From a virus, in IMG/VR virus record IMGVR_UViG_3300017971_000485, positions 1-39,672 of that record: a DNA stretch of 39,672 bases. One strand, given 5' to 3'. Made by a program: the position numbers and the translations under genes. Below are positions 1-7,622 of the stretch, piece by piece (the stretch's first letter is position 1; every line of letters starts with the position of its first letter). Below the pieces are notes generated by a model, which was not told the DNA's origin, did not search any database, and was given only the letters and a program-made list of their open reading frames with translations.

Positions 1-111
1 GATCATTTTGAACGCAACGTTGCTAGTCGCGTTGTAGATGTCCATATATCGCAATTCGCTCTCTACCTGATCAACATACTTCTCCAATTGTTTTGTATCT
101 AATTTACTCAT
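1..111 (-). CDS. Partial hypothetical protein, C-terminus beyond window edge
   Basis: An open frame starts at an ATG at 111 and runs off the left edge with no stop, giving 37 residues (begins MSKLDTKQLEKYV). A G-rich Shine-Dalgarno (GGGGGACAGG) lies just before the start. The visible part is helical and charged with no recognisable motif. It follows SSB on the same strand with a short gap and is probably co-transcribed with it. Function unknown. Confidence 0.6.
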   Translation of the reverse strand, partial: MSKLDTKQLEKYVDQVESELRYMDIYNATSNVAFKMI

Positions 112-154
112 CCTGTCCCCCGACATTTTGTGCTATTATTTAATAACCCTACGA

Positions 155-622
155 TCAGAAGGGTATGTCATCATCGAAATCATCAAACCCGTTATTGTTG
201 TTTTGCTGTTGTGAAGGCGTTGGCTGCTGCCGTGATTGCTGTTCCTGTGGCGCTCCTTGCTGGCCTCCTGATCCGCTACTAGACGCCTCTCTGCTGTCCA
301 ACATCTGAAACTGATCGCAAACAATCTCAGTTTTGTAATGTTTTTGCCCGTCGTGCTCCCATTCCCGATTTGTGAGCTTGCCGGTTAAATGGATGCGGCT
401 ACCCTTTTTGAGATACTCCACTGCGATCTCTGACGTTTTTCCAAACATCACCACATTGATCCAGTTGGTGCGCTCTACTTTTTCTCCGGTCTGCTTATCG
501 CGGAAATCGTCACCTACCGCCATGCTAAAGCTTGCTACTGATTGCCCGCTTGGCAAAAAACGCTGTTCCGGCGGCTTTCCAAGACGCCCGATGAAGTTAC
601 ACTGATTTAGATCTTTTCCCAT
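155..622 (-). CDS. ssb: Single-stranded DNA-binding protein (SSB)
   Basis: The 155-residue product has an N-terminal OB fold (about residues 5-110, starting NQCNFIGRLGKPPE), a Q/N/G-rich disordered linker (about 111-145) and the canonical acidic tail ending DDDIPF. That tail is the docking peptide for replication and repair partners in the bacterial SSB family. It would coat single-stranded DNA during phage replication and recombination. Length and architecture are normal. The start overlaps the end of the upstream HNH gene by 26 bases. It sits at the distal end of the leftward early operon that also carries the DnaC-like loader. Confidence 0.96.
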   Translation of the reverse strand: MGKDLNQCNFIGRLGKPPEQRFLPSGQSVASFSMAVGDDFRDKQTGEKVERTNWINVVMFGKTSEIAVEYLKKGSRIHLTGKLTNREWEHDGQKHYKTEIVCDQFQMLDSREASSSGSGGQQGAPQEQQSRQQPTPSQQQNNNNGFDDFDDDIPF

Positions 623-1250
623 TCTCTCTGTCCTCTGTATGTAATTTCGCGTGATCTGAATGATTCAATATTGCTAAGTTTTCAGGGTGGTTATTTAGTT
701 TATTGCCGTCTATATGGTGCACATGCTCCCCTTTCTTCATCCTTCTGCCGTAGAGCCATTCTGCAATACATACGTGTAATGCCTTGCCAGCGAGATCGCC
801 ATTAGAGCTTGATCTCGAAAAAACCAAATACCCATGTTTGTTTAAAGTTATTCCTGAGATATATCCGCTGTTTTTCTTTCCACTTAAAGCTCTGAGCTTG
901 TCTTTAGCCGCCTCGCTAAGCTTTCTCGATGTCGCGCTATTCCTGAGCTTTTCTCTCACGCAAGCTCTAGAATGCGAAAGTGTCTTATTTAACGTGGCGC
1001 TTCTGGTTTTAACCCCTATCTTGGCCAGCACCCTTAAAACATGAGTAGGGCTAGTTCCGATTGATTCGGCTATTTGTGTGCTGCTCATTAAGTCATCAAC
1101 ATACATAGACCTTACCTTGTCTTTATCTATTGATAATTTAGTTGCCGCACAAGATTTAGAGCAGTATTTCCTGTTTTGCCATTGAGAATTAGACAGTCTC
1201 TCTCTTCTGGTAAACTCTTCGCCACATCTTTCGCATGGTTTTGATTGCAT
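597..1250 (-). CDS. HNH homing-type endonuclease
   Basis: The 217-residue product has an N-terminal zinc-finger-like segment (C6, C9, C30, C34), a central helix-turn-helix (SSTQIAESIGTSPTHVLRVL) and a C-terminal HNH nuclease motif at about 176-204 (HVHHIDGNKLNNHPENL). HNH proteins of this build in phages are usually free-standing homing endonucleases that cut one DNA strand or both. It ends inside the start of ssb, as if inserted just upstream of it. Whether it is mobile here cannot be told from one sequence. Confidence 0.88.
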   Translation of the reverse strand: MQSKPCERCGEEFTRRERLSNSQWQNRKYCSKSCAATKLSIDKDKVRSMYVDDLMSSTQIAESIGTSPTHVLRVLAKIGVKTRSATLNKTLSHSRACVREKLRNSATSRKLSEAAKDKLRALSGKKNSGYISGITLNKHGYLVFSRSSSNGDLAGKALHVCIAEWLYGRRMKKGEHVHHIDGNKLNNHPENLAILNHSDHAKLHTEDRENGKRSKSV

Positions 1251-1361
1251 GCCTAAGCCTTTTTTGTGTTGGTAACGCTATTATGGCATCGTTTCGCAGC
1301 CGCTGCAATGCTGTTTGTTGCTAAATACCGATCACAGCATGTTAATGATTGTTAACTGGGG
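1251..1361 (-). other. Intergenic gap with relic-like attC half
   Basis: No gene is seen here. On the minus strand the stop of the gene at 1362 lies in GCATAAC, which resembles an attC R'' box. A CTTAGGC at 1251-1257 resembles an R' box with its first base changed. The region between can form a hairpin (arms near GCAT and ATGC around 1286-1306), but no convincing L-arm pairing is present, so it is at most a decayed site. Confidence 0.25.
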
Positions 1362-1628
1362 TTATGCCTTTTTCTCGACGCTGAACTTGAGCGTTGTTAA
1401 GTCATATCCTCGCTTCTCTAGTTCTTCCAGAAACGAATCACTCCAGGTCTTATCAATTGGGCTGTATCTCCTTCCAGAAAGAGCATAATCTAGCAACCTA
1501 ACGTCAGCACAGCTCGCCCCACCCCCACCCCACGCGTAACAAATACCAGGTATCTCGTGAGGAACCTTGCCCCACTGCGCTTTTATCTGGCCAGGTTTAG
1601 CTTTTGGCGACCTATACCGCTTACCCAT
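1362..1628 (-). CDS. Hypothetical phage protein
   Basis: 88 residues, basic N-terminus (MGKRYRSPKAKPGQ), a glycine run (GGGGAS) near residue 35 and a helical C-terminus. A good Shine-Dalgarno (AGGAGA) precedes the ATG. The stop codon lies in GCATAAC, like the stops of the attC-linked genes elsewhere in this window. No family recognised. Confidence 0.65.
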   Translation of the reverse strand: MGKRYRSPKAKPGQIKAQWGKVPHEIPGICYAWGGGGASCADVRLLDYALSGRRYSPIDKTWSDSFLEELEKRGYDLTTLKFSVEKKA

Positions 1629-1645
1629 AACAATCTCCTCTTATG

Positions 1646-1762
1646 CTAGGCCGTAATTACCTGATACCCAAAATAAACCAGCGCTCCAGCGCCAATTACC
1701 GCAAAAAAAACAAGCAAGAAAAACAGTTTTTCAACAAATTTCCAGAAATCATCCCCGAACAT
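1646..1762 (-). CDS. Small single-pass membrane protein
   Basis: A 38-residue frame (MFGDDFWKFVEKLFFLLVFF...) with one strongly hydrophobic segment at about residues 12-33. GGAGG lies 7 bases before the ATG. It overlaps the end of the gene at 1749 by 14 bases, typical of translational coupling. Inner-membrane location is inferred from the hydrophobic segment; function unknown. Confidence 0.65.
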   Translation of the reverse strand: MFGDDFWKFVEKLFFLLVFFAVIGAGALVYFGYQVITA

Positions 1763-1940
1763 AAGGAACCTCCGCCACAGCTATTACCCTCCATTTTGCC
1801 GCTTCAACAAGGGCATATTCGTTTATTGCGTCGTTAATATGCTCATGGCAGGCCTCAGGCCACGAAGCGCAATGTATCGGCTCGCCAGACTCATCGAGCA
1901 CAAGATACGCCAATGGAGCAACAGTCGAATCATCGCTCAT
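1749..1940 (-). CDS. Hypothetical phage protein
   Basis: 63 residues when started at the ATG at 1940 (MSDDSTVAPLAYLVLDESGE), which follows AAGGAT and does not overlap the upstream gene. An in-frame ATG at 1970 lies inside the upstream gene and is less likely. The mix of strands and helices resembles small accessory proteins common in phage early regions. No motif with a known role. Confidence 0.65.
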   Translation of the reverse strand: MSDDSTVAPLAYLVLDESGEPIHCASWPEACHEHINDAINEYALVEAAKWRVIAVAEVPYVRG

Positions 1941-1944
1941 ATCC

Positions 1945-2163
1945 TTACCCTCTCTTAAGCACCACCCCATCCAGGGTGAGAATGTTTTTAGCTTCGTCGT
2001 ACTCCAAGCCGCGCGTGCTTTCCGTTGGTTTCGCCTTTTCCTTTTTGACCAGCTTCATCACTTCGTCATAGCCTTTACGAGCCAACGTTGCAGCACTAAC
2101 CTGCTTCTTCTCTTCCTCTCGACTTATAAGAGTTCGGATCATGTTTATGATTGCTTTTGCCAT
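1945..2163 (-). CDS. Hypothetical phage protein
   Basis: 72 residues, lysine- and glutamate-rich helical N-terminus, then a short strand segment (AKNILTLDGVVL). Part of the compact leftward gene string; it ends four bases before the next start. No family recognised. Confidence 0.6.
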   Translation of the reverse strand: MAKAIINMIRTLISREEEKKQVSAATLARKGYDEVMKLVKKEKAKPTESTRGLEYDEAKNILTLDGVVLKRG

Positions 2164-2178
2164 CCTGCTCTCCTCAGC

Positions 2179-2367
2179 CTACTGCTCTGTACATGCAAAG
2201 TCTTTTATCTTCCCGCAATGGCGACAAACCCTCACGTATCTAATTCCTATAACGATAGTCTCATTAGGGTTGAAACTTGATCGAGTAAGAATATCCCGTT
2301 TTTCGTACTCATCCCACTGGTGAAGGTGCCAGTCGCCTGTGATTAAAAATCTAAGTATGCGTATCAT
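2179..2367 (-). CDS. Small protein with C-terminal zinc-ribbon-like CxxC
   Basis: 62 residues. Basic hydrophobic N-terminus, then RVCRHCGKIKDFAC near the C-terminus, which offers Cys/Cys/Cys ligands for a metal together with nearby His. Same strand and close spacing as its neighbours. Function unknown. Confidence 0.6.
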   Translation of the reverse strand: MIRILRFLITGDWHLHQWDEYEKRDILTRSSFNPNETIVIGIRYVRVCRHCGKIKDFACTEQ

Positions 2368-2407
2368 CCTAATTTCCTCTTAACACCCTAACCGCTCGAA
2401 CATGCGC

Positions 2408-2905
2408 CTATCTAACTCCACACGCTAACTTAACTGTATCCTCACCTACCGCATCTATAAGGGGTTGTAAGAAACTACTATTACAGAATTTAACGCACGG
2501 ATATTCCCCGCTTCTTTGAACTACACGTATTTTTCCATCCATATATTTAAACGTATAATAGAAGTGTGGCTCTTGAGGTTTCCCCTGGTTATACTCATCA
2601 GCAAACTTCTGTACCTTGTAACGTGCCTGGGTTACTGGATCTTTAAGCCAGGCTCTGTAGTGCCCTGCTTCCTTTTCGGTGCGGAAGGCATTGCCCATTT
2701 TTACACAGGATATCTGCCAATTAGAAGCGCGATAGTTGTCCCTGGTAACTTTCCCGGTACCATACATACTGAACATGACATCCCCATATCTAGGCCATCT
2801 CTCTTCTACCTTCTCAGTCTTCAGCTTCTCGATCTCCTGGCCAAGTGCTGTATGGGCTGCGCCTAGTTCCTCATACTTCTTCTCTAACTCAGTTAGCTTG
2901 TTCAT
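2408..2905 (-). CDS. Hypothetical protein with N-terminal coiled coil
   Basis: 165 residues from the ATG at 2905 (MNKLTELEKKYEELG), which has a purine-rich GGGGGAAAGG upstream; an in-frame ATG at 2932 lacks one. Residues 1-35 form a predicted coiled coil, followed by an aromatic-rich globular part. It overlaps the previous gene by 17 bases. No family recognised. Confidence 0.7.
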   Translation of the reverse strand: MNKLTELEKKYEELGAAHTALGQEIEKLKTEKVEERWPRYGDVMFSMYGTGKVTRDNYRASNWQISCVKMGNAFRTEKEAGHYRAWLKDPVTQARYKVQKFADEYNQGKPQEPHFYYTFKYMDGKIRVVQRSGEYPCVKFCNSSFLQPLIDAVGEDTVKLACGVR

Positions 2906-3245
2906 CCTTTCCCCCTTTCCGCTTAATGCCAATTCCGTCTAGCTGATCCATGGTGCCAGGGAAGATTTCACTACAACTGCTGTTATGCCTTGCTACTAAA
3001 TGACGATGAAGATGCTTCTCAATTACATCGGATATATGCAGATCATCGGAATAATCTGTATCACCAAAATCTGCACAAACTTCCCTTAAAGTGGCTTTAA
3101 TCTCCTCCTTCTCTACTATCCATGCCGCCTTGCTGGCTTCTGGGTCGTCATACCCTAACTCTCTACAGCAAGATCTAAGCATAGATCTATAAGCTCTCTT
3201 ATGGCCTTCTTCATAAGATTCTTCGTTTTGCTCTTCAGTGCACAC
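2889..3245 (-). CDS. Hypothetical protein, GTG start
   Basis: 118 residues, acidic and helical. The start is a GTG at 3245, supported by GGAG 7 bases upstream and by the absence of a nearby in-frame ATG. Sequence EEGHKRAYRSMLRSCCRELG suggests an amphipathic helix. It lies directly after the small gene at 3258. Function unknown. Confidence 0.65.
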   Translation of the reverse strand: MCTEEQNEESYEEGHKRAYRSMLRSCCRELGYDDPEASKAAWIVEKEEIKATLREVCADFGDTDYSDDLHISDVIEKHLHRHLVARHNSSCSEIFPGTMDQLDGIGIKRKGGKDEQAN

Positions 3246-3257
3246 GCCAATCTCCTT

Positions 3258-3434
3258 TTACTTTTTTATGCCATCTTTCCGCTTAGTTGGCACCATGCCG
3301 CCTAACGTTCTCTCTACGTACTTCTTGTGCCTCTCTTTATGCTCTGGCTTTATGTAAGCCGTTACAGGCTCAAGACCTTTATCCTTGCGGGCCTGTCGTA
3401 TCGCCCGCATTATGTCCGCTTTGGATTTAGGCAT
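3258..3434 (-). CDS. Small basic hypothetical protein
   Basis: 58 residues (MPKSKADIMRAIRQARKDKG...), very basic, one long predicted helix and a tail GGMVPTKRKDG. Its ATG shares one base with the stop of the previous gene (TAATG), so translation is probably coupled. The tail-coding segment is repeated in degenerate form near 3610-3640. Function unknown; DNA binding is possible from charge only. Confidence 0.6.
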   Translation of the reverse strand: MPKSKADIMRAIRQARKDKGLEPVTAYIKPEHKERHKKYVERTLGGMVPTKRKDGIKK

Positions 3435-3607
3435 TAGCCAATATCTTTGCGCTGGATAGACATCAGGTAGTCCTCAGTTTCTTGCATTGTCTGGAATCGC
3501 TTACCGTTGATAGTTACAGTCCCATCGCCATTGTTGATTAATTCAACTCCACGATTTTCACATGGCTGCTTTAGATGAAAAATATATGATTCGCTTAGTG
3601 ATCCCAT
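3434..3607 (-). CDS. Small hypothetical protein
   Basis: 57 residues (MGSLSESYIFHLKQPC...) with a strand-rich centre (GDGTVTINGKRF) and a helical C-terminus. AAAGGAT lies about 9 bases upstream of the ATG. Stop and next start overlap as TAATG. Function unknown. Confidence 0.6.
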   Translation of the reverse strand: MGSLSESYIFHLKQPCENRGVELINNGDGTVTINGKRFQTMQETEDYLMSIQRKDIG

Positions 3608-3646
3608 TTTATTTATCCTTTTTTTTAGCTGGCACCATGCCGCCCG

Positions 3647-3832
3647 TTATATTTGCTCTAGGCTGCGTGAGAACTTCTCAGCAATTGCGCCCTTCAAAAC
3701 TAACTCAAACCTACGTGGTTCTTTTTTGAACCAGTTGTTTAATGTTTGAACCGATTCCCCGCTGATCTCTGCGAGTTCGGCAAGGCTTTTCAGCCCCGCC
3801 GCTTTTGCCTTTTCACTCGGCTTCATTCGCAT
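3647..3832 (-). CDS. Small helix-turn-helix DNA-binding protein
   Basis: 61 residues. Residues 16-40 (SLAELAEISGESVQTLNNWF) read as a Cro/CI-type helix-turn-helix. The ATG at 3832 lies inside the end of the gene at 3813 (20-base overlap). Directly upstream of that two-gene unit is a promoter overlapped by inverted repeats (4068-4131), so autoregulation by this protein is a reasonable inference but unproven. Confidence 0.7.
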   Translation of the reverse strand: MRMKPSEKAKAAGLKSLAELAEISGESVQTLNNWFKKEPRRFELVLKGAIAEKFSRSLEQI

Positions 3833-4016
3833 CTTCCAGCTTTGCGTTTAGAGCCAGTTCAATTTGTTCTTTCCATTCGTTTGCATCGATACCCCATGTT
3901 TCCATGTCAGTTTCGTCTGCGCCTCCTTGCAGCACTTCCTGAAGCTCTTCAATGCTGTTCATGTCGTAGCAAGCTTCAGCAAAAGAACCTGTTTCGATGC
4001 TGTTTAGTGTGGTCAT
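3813..4016 (-). CDS. Small acidic hypothetical protein
   Basis: 67 residues, strongly acidic, starting MTTLNSIETGSFAEAC. AAGGAGA lies 6-7 bases before the ATG. It is the first gene after the promoter and operator region at 4066-4131 and overlaps the HTH gene downstream. The pair (acidic protein, then HTH) may be a regulatory unit. Function unknown. Confidence 0.65.
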   Translation of the reverse strand: MTTLNSIETGSFAEACYDMNSIEELQEVLQGGADETDMETWGIDANEWKEQIELALNAKLEDANEAE

Positions 4017-4065
4017 TGTCTTTTCTCCTTGATTTGGTCTGGGCCGTTCCCTTACCGTTGAATAC

Positions 4066-4094
4066 AGTTTACTAAAGCATTTTTAGTAAATCAA
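4066..4094 (-). promoter_or_regulatory. Predicted leftward promoter
   Basis: On the minus strand, TTGATT (4089-4094) and TAAACT (4066-4071) are spaced by 17 bases. It sits in a 128-base intergenic gap and points at the acidic protein and HTH pair. The inverted repeat at 4068-4090 lies across it. Confidence 0.5.
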
Positions 4095-4131
4095 GGCTTT
4101 TTGCTAAATTAATTAAAATAATTTTAGTTAA
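4068..4131. promoter_or_regulatory. Candidate operator: repeated TTTAGTAAA half-sites
   Basis: TTTACTAAA (4068-4076) and TTTAGTAAA (4082-4090) form a perfect 9-bp inverted repeat with a 5-base spacer. A weaker second pair, TTTGCTAAA (4100-4108) and TTTAGTTAA (4123-4131), follows. The first pair spans the predicted -35 to -10 interval. This is what a repressor-controlled promoter would look like; the protein that binds is not known. Confidence 0.5.
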
Positions 4132-4144
4132 TCACAATCTCCAC

Positions 4145-4615
4145 TTAATGCCGATCAGGCTCGAACGGATTGGCATTCACTGAAAACGGGCGGACGAACT
4201 CGAGTTGGTTTCGCTTTATCTGCCGGTCAACATCAGGCTTGTGCTTATGGTACGACCGGACAGACTCCTCTTCGTACATGACTATTTTGCCGTTTTGCTT
4301 GTACTTTAACGGTCCAGGGCCTACGTACTTCTGCTTCTTTTCGCACCACTCAGCGTGGTACCGCCTGTGAAGCCTCCGGCTATCTAGGGCGCTCCTGTCT
4401 ATCCCTGTAATCTCAGCAGCCCTGTCTACAGTCACAAAGCCAACCCACTTTTCAGCCTCTCGCTTCATGTATGCCTCTAGGCTGGCCTTATCAATCCGAA
4501 CCTTCCTACCTTCGTTACTAAACTCAATCTCACCATCAACCCTAAGTCTGCGCACATACTCCGTACTCTTCCCGATAATTCGTGCCGCCTCTGCCGTGCC
4601 TATTGTTTCACTCAT
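4145..4615 (-). CDS. Protein with two excisionase/MerR-type HTH domains
   Basis: 156 residues from the ATG at 4615 (MSETIGTAEAARIIGKS), preceded by GAGAAGGAAA. An in-frame ATG at 4669 would overlap the upstream gene. Residues 4-50 are an excisionase-like HTH with its typical wing ending in the YMKRE helix. A second HTH-like segment (VTVDRAAEITGIDRSAL) starts near residue 61. Such proteins bind DNA as excisionases or regulators; with no integrase visible, a regulatory role is equally likely. Confidence 0.72.
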   Translation of the reverse strand: MSETIGTAEAARIIGKSTEYVRRLRVDGEIEFSNEGRKVRIDKASLEAYMKREAEKWVGFVTVDRAAEITGIDRSALDSRRLHRRYHAEWCEKKQKYVGPGPLKYKQNGKIVMYEEESVRSYHKHKPDVDRQIKRNQLEFVRPFSVNANPFEPDRH

Positions 4616-4631
4616 TTTCCTTCTCTCCTCG

Positions 4632-4985
4632 CTATAAAACCCTGAAATTATGGTAATAACCTGCTGCACGCTTCTTAAATGTTGGCGTTGTAGTTATGTG
4701 GAGCTTTCCAGCGCCGAATTCGTCACCATCTGGGTCAATCCAGCGCCTTGTATAAAAAACTCGCTCTGGGTATTTGCCGGGCTTGTGTATATCGATGATT
4801 TCTAGAACCATTTCGCCGAGGCCTTCAGCAACAAATTCAAAATCTTCCTGCGATACTGGCTCTTGTTTACACCCTGGTATCCAGACATCACGAGAGTAAA
4901 AATCACCTGTGCAGTCATAGCCCTCGTGAACACCTGTGTAAAAAGGGAACTCAACCTTTATCTTCTGACCTATATGTAAACCCAT
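4632..4985 (-). CDS. Hypothetical phage protein
   Basis: 117 residues from the ATG at 4985 (MGLHIGQKIKVEFPFYTG), chosen because AAGGAGATAGGG lies immediately upstream. Predominantly beta-strand, ending in an aromatic motif (AAGYYHNFRVL). No family recognised. Confidence 0.68.
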   Translation of the reverse strand: MGLHIGQKIKVEFPFYTGVHEGYDCTGDFYSRDVWIPGCKQEPVSQEDFEFVAEGLGEMVLEIIDIHKPGKYPERVFYTRRWIDPDGDEFGAGKLHITTTPTFKKRAAGYYHNFRVL

Positions 4986-4998
4986 CCCTATCTCCTTA

Positions 4999-5241
4999 TC
5001 AGCCCTTAATCGGGCCATTGATCACCACTCCAGATTGCTCACGACGATTCAGCCTTTTGTTGCATCCATCACACTGCACCTCTGTATAGACGCCCACAGT
5101 CGCTCCTGAAGGGCAGAATCGATAACACCGCCTTCTTGTCGCCGTCTGATGGGAGCAGGCTTTCTGCTGCTCTGCAATCCACTTGCTACGGTCATTAAGC
5201 TCCCAACCATCAAACCCCGAAGGGAAATCCAGAGTATTCAT
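4999..5241 (-). CDS. Cys-rich hypothetical protein
   Basis: 80 residues from the ATG at 5241 (MNTLDFPSGFDGWELN), which overlaps the upstream stop as ATGA. Cysteines near the centre and a CDGCNKR motif could form a zinc-binding site. Translation is probably coupled to the preceding Cys-rich gene. Confidence 0.65.
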   Translation of the reverse strand: MNTLDFPSGFDGWELNDRSKWIAEQQKACSHQTATRRRCYRFCPSGATVGVYTEVQCDGCNKRLNRREQSGVVINGPIKG

Positions 5242-5456
5242 GATTTTGATTTCTCTATCCGCCCACAAGCTTGACACTGATCTCCGTATTCCATGCCTGC
5301 GTTGTGACATAGCAAGCACGTATTTTCATTGCCGCAGCGGTGCTCCCCTCGATGTAATCCGCCAGCAGGCTCATCACCAAGCTCACACATAGTGCATTTC
5401 CCATTTTCTAAGTGATACGCTTGCTTCGCTTCATCAATACTACTTTTCATGTTCAT
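5238..5456 (-). CDS. Small zinc-binding protein with three CxxC motifs
   Basis: 72 residues with CTMC, CLLC and CQAC motifs plus extra Cys and His, spaced as in zinc ribbons. GAGGAG precedes the ATG by about 6 bases. Coupled by ATGA to the next gene. Function unknown; nucleic-acid or protein binding is usual for such folds. Confidence 0.68.
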   Translation of the reverse strand: MNMKSSIDEAKQAYHLENGKCTMCELGDEPAGGLHRGEHRCGNENTCLLCHNAGMEYGDQCQACGRIEKSKS

Positions 5457-5473
5457 CCTTCGCTCCTCTTAAC

Positions 5474-5806
5474 TTAGGCGCTTCTACGGTCGTATATTTC
5501 TAGCCCGTGCTTTTTTGCTTCTGTAAGCATGTTTGCAGTTCCTCTTCCCCCGCTAAATAGCACTACGGCATCAGCGTACTTAGCCATTTCTCGATTCCTT
5601 ATTGGCCCGGCTGCTTTGCCGTGCTTGTCCCAATCAGCCTTAAACACTTTGCACGGTAATCTCCGACATTTTGCGTACACCTCACCATCGCCATCAATGC
5701 CACTAGCACCACCACTGACAACCTCTGTTATATTGATTGAATCAAGATAGTCAACATCATCTGGACTTATATGGTTATTTCTTCCGCCTGCAATAATAGT
5801 TTTCAT
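5474..5806 (-). CDS. DUF2493 / SLOG-family nucleotide-binding protein
   Basis: 110 residues from the ATG at 5806, preceded by AAAGGAGAGAAGG; longer in-frame starts run into the upstream gene. It shows the family signatures GGRN (7-10), SGGASGIDG (31-39) and GPIRNREM (67-74). SLOG proteins are Rossmann-like and bind nucleotides or nucleotide-derived ligands. DUF2493 members are common in phages, with the function of most unknown. Confidence 0.85.
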   Translation of the reverse strand: MKTIIAGGRNNHISPDDVDYLDSINITEVVSGGASGIDGDGEVYAKCRRLPCKVFKADWDKHGKAAGPIRNREMAKYADAVVLFSGGRGTANMLTEAKKHGLEIYDRRSA

Positions 5807-5835
5807 CCTTCTCTCCTTTAGCTCTCTTCTTATGG

Positions 5836-6549
5836 CTATGTGAATTCCCTTTCCGTCTCCATACGCTTTAAGCATTCATGCATCGCTTCGCCAGCTTTAA
5901 TCTCATAACCGCACCCAGTAACACCGCCTTTCCATGACCCTGATCTTTCGCCGACCTCACCATCGAAGTCTATATTGATCGACGTTCTAACTTTGCGCGG
6001 GAAAGGAAGCCATTGAAACCATCGCCACCGCCATTCTCTTGACTCTAAATAAACTTCTGCTTTTCGGTTTTGAACTTCTCCACTTTTAAGTCGATACACG
6101 TACGGGTGAACCTCCACAATTCTCCCATCTTCATACTGCCCATTTTCTACACCGAACTGACTGATTGCAGGAACCCAACCATCCTCTGTTAATACAGTAT
6201 GGCTAACGTGCTCCCAATCCCAAGGCATATGGAAAGCGTAAGTTTCAAGCCCCCAATGCCACCACATTACCTTGCCATAATAATGGAGCCCGTATTGAGG
6301 GCTGTGATTTATATCCTCATATCGCTGTTTCAGAAATGGCAGCTCAACATGGAACGCTATAAAAAACGGGCAAAAACACAGCCTTGGAATTCCTGTAGAG
6401 TACGCGTGATCTAGCTGAAGCTCAGGACCGCCACCGAAAGACACATAACCCCATTTAAACTCTATCGAACTCTCGCATACCCTGGTAACGCCTAGCATTC
6501 TCATAAACCCATTCAACTCGTAGTTATACCGCTCTCTAAATAATTTCAT
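5836..6549 (-). CDS. Tryptophan-rich hypothetical phage protein
   Basis: 237 residues, with a striking density of Trp, Tyr and Phe (for example MWWHWGLETYAFHMPWDW near residues 94-111, and WRWRWFQWLPFPRK) and a His/Asp-rich centre. A good Shine-Dalgarno (AGGAG) precedes the ATG. It has no signal peptide. I recognise the type from phage early regions but know of no assigned function. Confidence 0.75.
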   Translation of the reverse strand: MKLFRERYNYELNGFMRMLGVTRVCESSIEFKWGYVSFGGGPELQLDHAYSTGIPRLCFCPFFIAFHVELPFLKQRYEDINHSPQYGLHYYGKVMWWHWGLETYAFHMPWDWEHVSHTVLTEDGWVPAISQFGVENGQYEDGRIVEVHPYVYRLKSGEVQNRKAEVYLESREWRWRWFQWLPFPRKVRTSINIDFDGEVGERSGSWKGGVTGCGYEIKAGEAMHECLKRMETEREFT

Positions 6550-6604
6550 GATAGTCTCCTGTTTTTATTAGTTGTTCCCAGCCTCTTTGTGCCGGGCTGC
6601 GTGT

Positions 6605-6850
6605 TCATAAGACCCACTTACGAAGCTTATCTCTAGCCTCACGCTGGGCTTTTTTGCCCAGAGCCTCTTCCTTGTATCTCTTTGCGAATTTCTCGACGTC
6701 TTCGCGCTTGTAAAAAACACTACGACCTTTACCCTTTACCTCGGGGATCTCGTTGCGGTGGTATTTGCCGGACGATCTCCACTGGCTCAATCTTCCAGGC
6801 GGAACTCCAATCAGTGCCGCAGCCTCAGTCGATGTTATTAAATCACTCAT
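6605..6850 (-). CDS. Small excisionase/MerR-like HTH protein
   Basis: 81 residues. Residues 5-28 (ITSTEAAALIGVPPGRLSQW) form a helix-turn-helix, followed by a wing with a GRSVFYKREDVEKF helix, as in excisionase-like DNA-binding domains. Its ATG overlaps the stop of the DnaC-like gene by 8 bases. It may regulate the operon or act in replication; the family does not decide. Confidence 0.72.
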   Translation of the reverse strand: MSDLITSTEAAALIGVPPGRLSQWRSSGKYHRNEIPEVKGKGRSVFYKREDVEKFAKRYKEEALGKKAQREARDKLRKWVL

Positions 6851-7622
6851 ACTTCTGTACTCCTCTGTGACTCGCCCACGTAAACGGGATTAGCTTCCCG
6901 CCGTCTTCTCTCAACCGGTCAAACGCCCGGTCTCCTAGATATTTCTTGATGCCCTCGACCTCTAGATTCGAGATGATGATTGTTGGCCTGGCCTCCTCGT
7001 ATCTCTCGTTAATGATGTCGAATATGTAGTTTTCTTCCGTCTCACTGCCGAATTGCACCCCTACTTCGTCGAGTATTAGCAGGCCAGGCTTCGTGTAAAG
7101 CTCTATGACGTGACTTTCCGTCTCGGTGGACCCTTTGCCCCACGTCGACTTAATTCGTCTAACAGCGCGCATGATGGTCGTGAATAAAACGGTGGCATGG
7201 TGCCGTTTCATTACGGCAAGCGCGATACCTGCGGCCAGATGGGTTTTCCCGGTTCCTGGCTTCCCACAAAATATGGCGCTTCTACCTGATGCCTTTACCT
7301 GATCGAATTGATCGACGTAGTTAACGCAGAACTCGAGCGCGTTCTTCTGCTGGGCTGACTCGGCCATGTATGACTCGAGCGTCCTAGTTGAGAAACGTTT
7401 AGGAATGCTTGCCTGCTGAAGTCTTGCCTCCCATGCCCGACGCTTACGATCAGCCTCTTCGGCCTTATCACGCTCCTCCTGCTGTTTTGTAGATTCCTTT
7501 ACGCACTCGGGGCACTGTGACCAAATATTGCCCATGTAGTTTGTGCTCTCGTACTCGCCATGGTCATCACAGATATCCTTCCGCTTTTCCATGTCTTCAG
7601 GTTTTTTGAAAGTAGCGTTCAT
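6843..7622 (-). CDS. DnaC-like helicase loader ATPase
   Basis: 259 residues. An N-terminal zinc-finger-like cluster (C18, H21, C37, C40) precedes an AAA+ ATPase domain with Walker A GKPGTGKT (120-127) and Walker B LLILDEVG (181-188). DnaC/IstB-type loaders place the replicative helicase on single-stranded DNA. It overlaps the DUF1376 gene upstream by four bases, a pairing common in phage replication modules. No phage-encoded DnaB or polymerase is seen, so host enzymes would be recruited. Confidence 0.9.
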   Translation of the reverse strand: MNATFKKPEDMEKRKDICDDHGEYESTNYMGNIWSQCPECVKESTKQQEERDKAEEADRKRRAWEARLQQASIPKRFSTRTLESYMAESAQQKNALEFCVNYVDQFDQVKASGRSAIFCGKPGTGKTHLAAGIALAVMKRHHATVLFTTIMRAVRRIKSTWGKGSTETESHVIELYTKPGLLILDEVGVQFGSETEENYIFDIINERYEEARPTIIISNLEVEGIKKYLGDRAFDRLREDGGKLIPFTWASHRGVQKYE

